Shown in pieces: positions 51,917 to 53,341 of a stretch of DNA of 53,341 nucleotides. Source of the stretch: Oscillospiraceae bacterium (GTDB taxonomy: Bacteria > Bacillota > Clostridia > Oscillospirales > Acutalibacteraceae); contig SVPI01000012.1 of NCBI GenBank assembly GCA_015065935.1, positions 1-53,341 on the forward strand, given 5' to 3'. Under the pieces are notes generated by a model, which made no database searches, had not been told where the DNA came from, and worked only from the letters and a program-made list of their open reading frames with translations. Both the position numbers and the translations under genes were made by a program. Each line of letters opens with the position of its first letter. The first letter of the stretch is position 1.

Positions 51917-53341
51917 ATGAGTCACAAGTACGTTTACCTGTTCAGCGAAGGCGACGCTTCTATGCGTGAGCTTCTCGGCGGTAAGGGTGCTAACCTTGCT
52001 GAGATGACCAAAATCGGTCTTCCCGTTCCCCAAGGTTTCACCGTTTCTACCGAGGCCTGCACTCAGTATTATGAGGACGGCAGAAAAATCAATGATGACA
52101 TCCAGGCACAGATTATGGAGTACATCGACAAAATGGAAGGCATCACCGGCAAAAAGTTCGGCGACAAGGAGAATCCCCTTCTCGTTTCTGTTCGTTCCGG
52201 CGCTCGTGCATCCATGCCCGGTATGATGGACACCATTCTTAACCTTGGTCTTAACGAAGATGTTGTTGAGACTATGGCTGCAAAGTCCGGCAACGCTCGT
52301 TGGGCTTACGACTGCTATCGTCGTTTCATCCAGATGTATTCCGACGTTGTTATGGAAGTTGGTAAGAAGTATTTTGAAGAGCTTATCGACAAAATGAAGG
52401 AAGAAAAGGGCGTTACTCAGGACGTTGACCTTACCGCTGATGACCTTAAAGAGCTTGCAAATCAGTTTAAGGCTGAGTACAAGTCCAAAATCGGTAAGGA
52501 CTTCCCCACCGATCCCAAAGAGCAGTTAATGGGCGCTGTTGAAGCTGTTTTCCGTTCTTGGGACAACCCCCGTGCAAACGTTTACCGTCGTGACAACGAT
52601 ATTCCTTATTCTTGGGGTACCGCTGTTAACGTTCAGATGATGGCATTCGGTAACATGGGCGACAACTGTGGTACCGGTGTTGCATTTACTCGTGACCCCG
52701 CTACCGGTGAACCCGGCCTTATGGGTGAGTTCCTTACAAACGCACAGGGCGAAGACGTTGTTGCCGGCGTTCGTACTCCTATGCCCATTGCTGAAATGGC
52801 TGAAAAGTTCCCCGCAGCTTTCGAAGAATTTAAGAAGGTTTGCGCTATTCTTGAAGACCACTATCGCGATATGCAGGATATGGAGTTCACCGTTGAGGAT
52901 GGCAAGCTTTACATGCTCCAGACCCGTAACGGTAAGCGTACTGCAAAGGCTGCATTAAAAATCGCTTGTGACCTCGTTGATGAGGGCATGATTGATAAGA
53001 AGCAGGCTGTTGCTATGATTGACCCCCGTAACCTTGACACCCTTCTCCATCCCCAGTTCGACCAGAAGGCTCTTAAGGCTGCTGTTCCTGCAGGTAAAGG
53101 CCTTGGTGCTTCTCCTGGTGCCGCTTGCGGTAAGGTTGTTTTCACTGCTGAAGATGCAGAAATCTGGAACAACCGCGGCGAAAAGGTTATCCTCGTTCGT
53201 CTCGAGACCTCTCCTGAAGATATCACCGGTATGAAGGCTTCTCAGGGTATCCTCACCGTTCGTGGCGGTATGACCTCTCACGCAGCCGTTGTTGCTCGTG
53301 GTATGGGTACCTGCTGCGTTTCCGGTTGCGGCGAAATCATT
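51917..53341 (+). CDS. ppdK: Pyruvate, phosphate dikinase (5' part, cut by window edge)
   Basis: The first 475 residues of PPDK; the frame stays open to the right edge, and a full enzyme has about 875. GGKGANLAEMTKIGLPVPQGFTVS opens the ATP-grasp domain, and RSGARASMPGMMDTILNLGLN is conserved. The phosphohistidine motif GGMTSHAAVVARGMG places the catalytic His at residue 455, exactly as in known PPDKs. It interconverts pyruvate, ATP and phosphate with phosphoenolpyruvate, AMP and pyrophosphate, often serving PPi-linked glycolysis in Clostridia. Codon use (CGT, GGT, GTT heavy) is more biased than in neighbours, which suggests high expression. Confidence 0.97.
   Translation, partial: MSHKYVYLFSEGDASMRELLGGKGANLAEMTKIGLPVPQGFTVSTEACTQYYEDGRKINDDIQAQIMEYIDKMEGITGKKFGDKENPLLVSVRSGARASMPGMMDTILNLGLNEDVVETMAAKSGNARWAYDCYRRFIQMYSDVVMEVGKKYFEELIDKMKEEKGVTQDVDLTADDLKELANQFKAEYKSKIGKDFPTDPKEQLMGAVEAVFRSWDNPRANVYRRDNDIPYSWGTAVNVQMMAFGNMGDNCGTGVAFTRDPATGEPGLMGEFLTNAQGEDVVAGVRTPMPIAEMAEKFPAAFEEFKKVCAILEDHYRDMQDMEFTVEDGKLYMLQTRNGKRTAKAALKIACDLVDEGMIDKKQAVAMIDPRNLDTLLHPQFDQKALKAAVPAGKGLGASPGAACGKVVFTAEDAEIWNNRGEKVILVRLETSPEDITGMKASQGILTVRGGMTSHAAVVARGMGTCCVSGCGEII

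Overview
The window looks like a chromosomal segment of an anaerobic, low-to-mid G+C Gram-positive bacterium of the class Clostridia, probably a gut Oscillospiraceae/Ruminococcaceae-type lineage. The evidence is its content: a T-box leader, a HrcA/CIRCE heat-shock operon, a glgC-glgD-glgA operon, a PerR/reverse-rubrerythrin/ferritin operon, Rex, flavin-dependent ThyX, pyruvate phosphate dikinase, and AGGAGG-type ribosome binding sites with frequent TTG/GTG starts. The species is not identifiable from the sequence alone. There are no rRNA, tRNA, CRISPR or intact mobile elements.

Layout. 1-730: two broken genes, the tail of a GLUG-repeat surface protein and an XRE regulator missing its HTH. 752-5820: a consensus promoter and T-box leader driving a three-gene cassette made of an isopropylmalate-synthase-like protein with a degraded active site, a TIM-barrel/acyl-CoA-synthetase fusion, and an amidohydrolase. 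5819-7090: NUDIX and MBL-fold hydrolases. 7150-10211: an M14 peptidase, a GlmU-like left-handed beta-helix protein and GlmM. 10240-16546: a D,D-carboxypeptidase, a metallophosphoesterase, a pseudokinase with PASTA repeats, an FAD oxidoreductase and a divergent PRPP synthase. 16650-22853: thyX-tmk-DJ-1-mltG-U32-PBP operon. 22884-24829: ruvX, a histidine phosphatase and uppP. 24907-28685: glycogen operon. 29068-33505: mreBCD-mrdA elongasome genes. 33580-37923: a MinD-like ATPase, mgsA, hisS and aspS. 37966-41938: TrkH/TrkA potassium uptake with a TRIC-like channel and a GNAT enzyme. 42027-43358: an anchored surface protein with an (Ala-Thr-Ser-Ser)7 linker. 43455-45778: ferritin, rubrerythrin and perR facing rex. 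45849-46903: YetF and DUF4363. 46900-51565: hrcA-grpE-dnaK-dnaJ. 51917 to the right edge: ppdK, cut by the window.

How the genes work together. Much of the window serves cell-envelope growth: amino-sugar supply (GlmM), lipid-carrier recycling (UppP), glycan chain termination (MltG), transpeptidases, carboxypeptidase and the MreBCD scaffold. A second theme is carbon storage and central metabolism (GlgCDA, PpdK, MgsA). A third is redox and stress control (PerR, Rex, HrcA).

The least ordinary parts are the T-box cassette, in which a leucine-type regulatory domain is retained on a barrel that has lost its metal ligands, and several proteins in which a recognisable enzyme fold has lost key catalytic residues: the pseudokinase, the methylglyoxal synthase homologue and the metallophosphoesterase.
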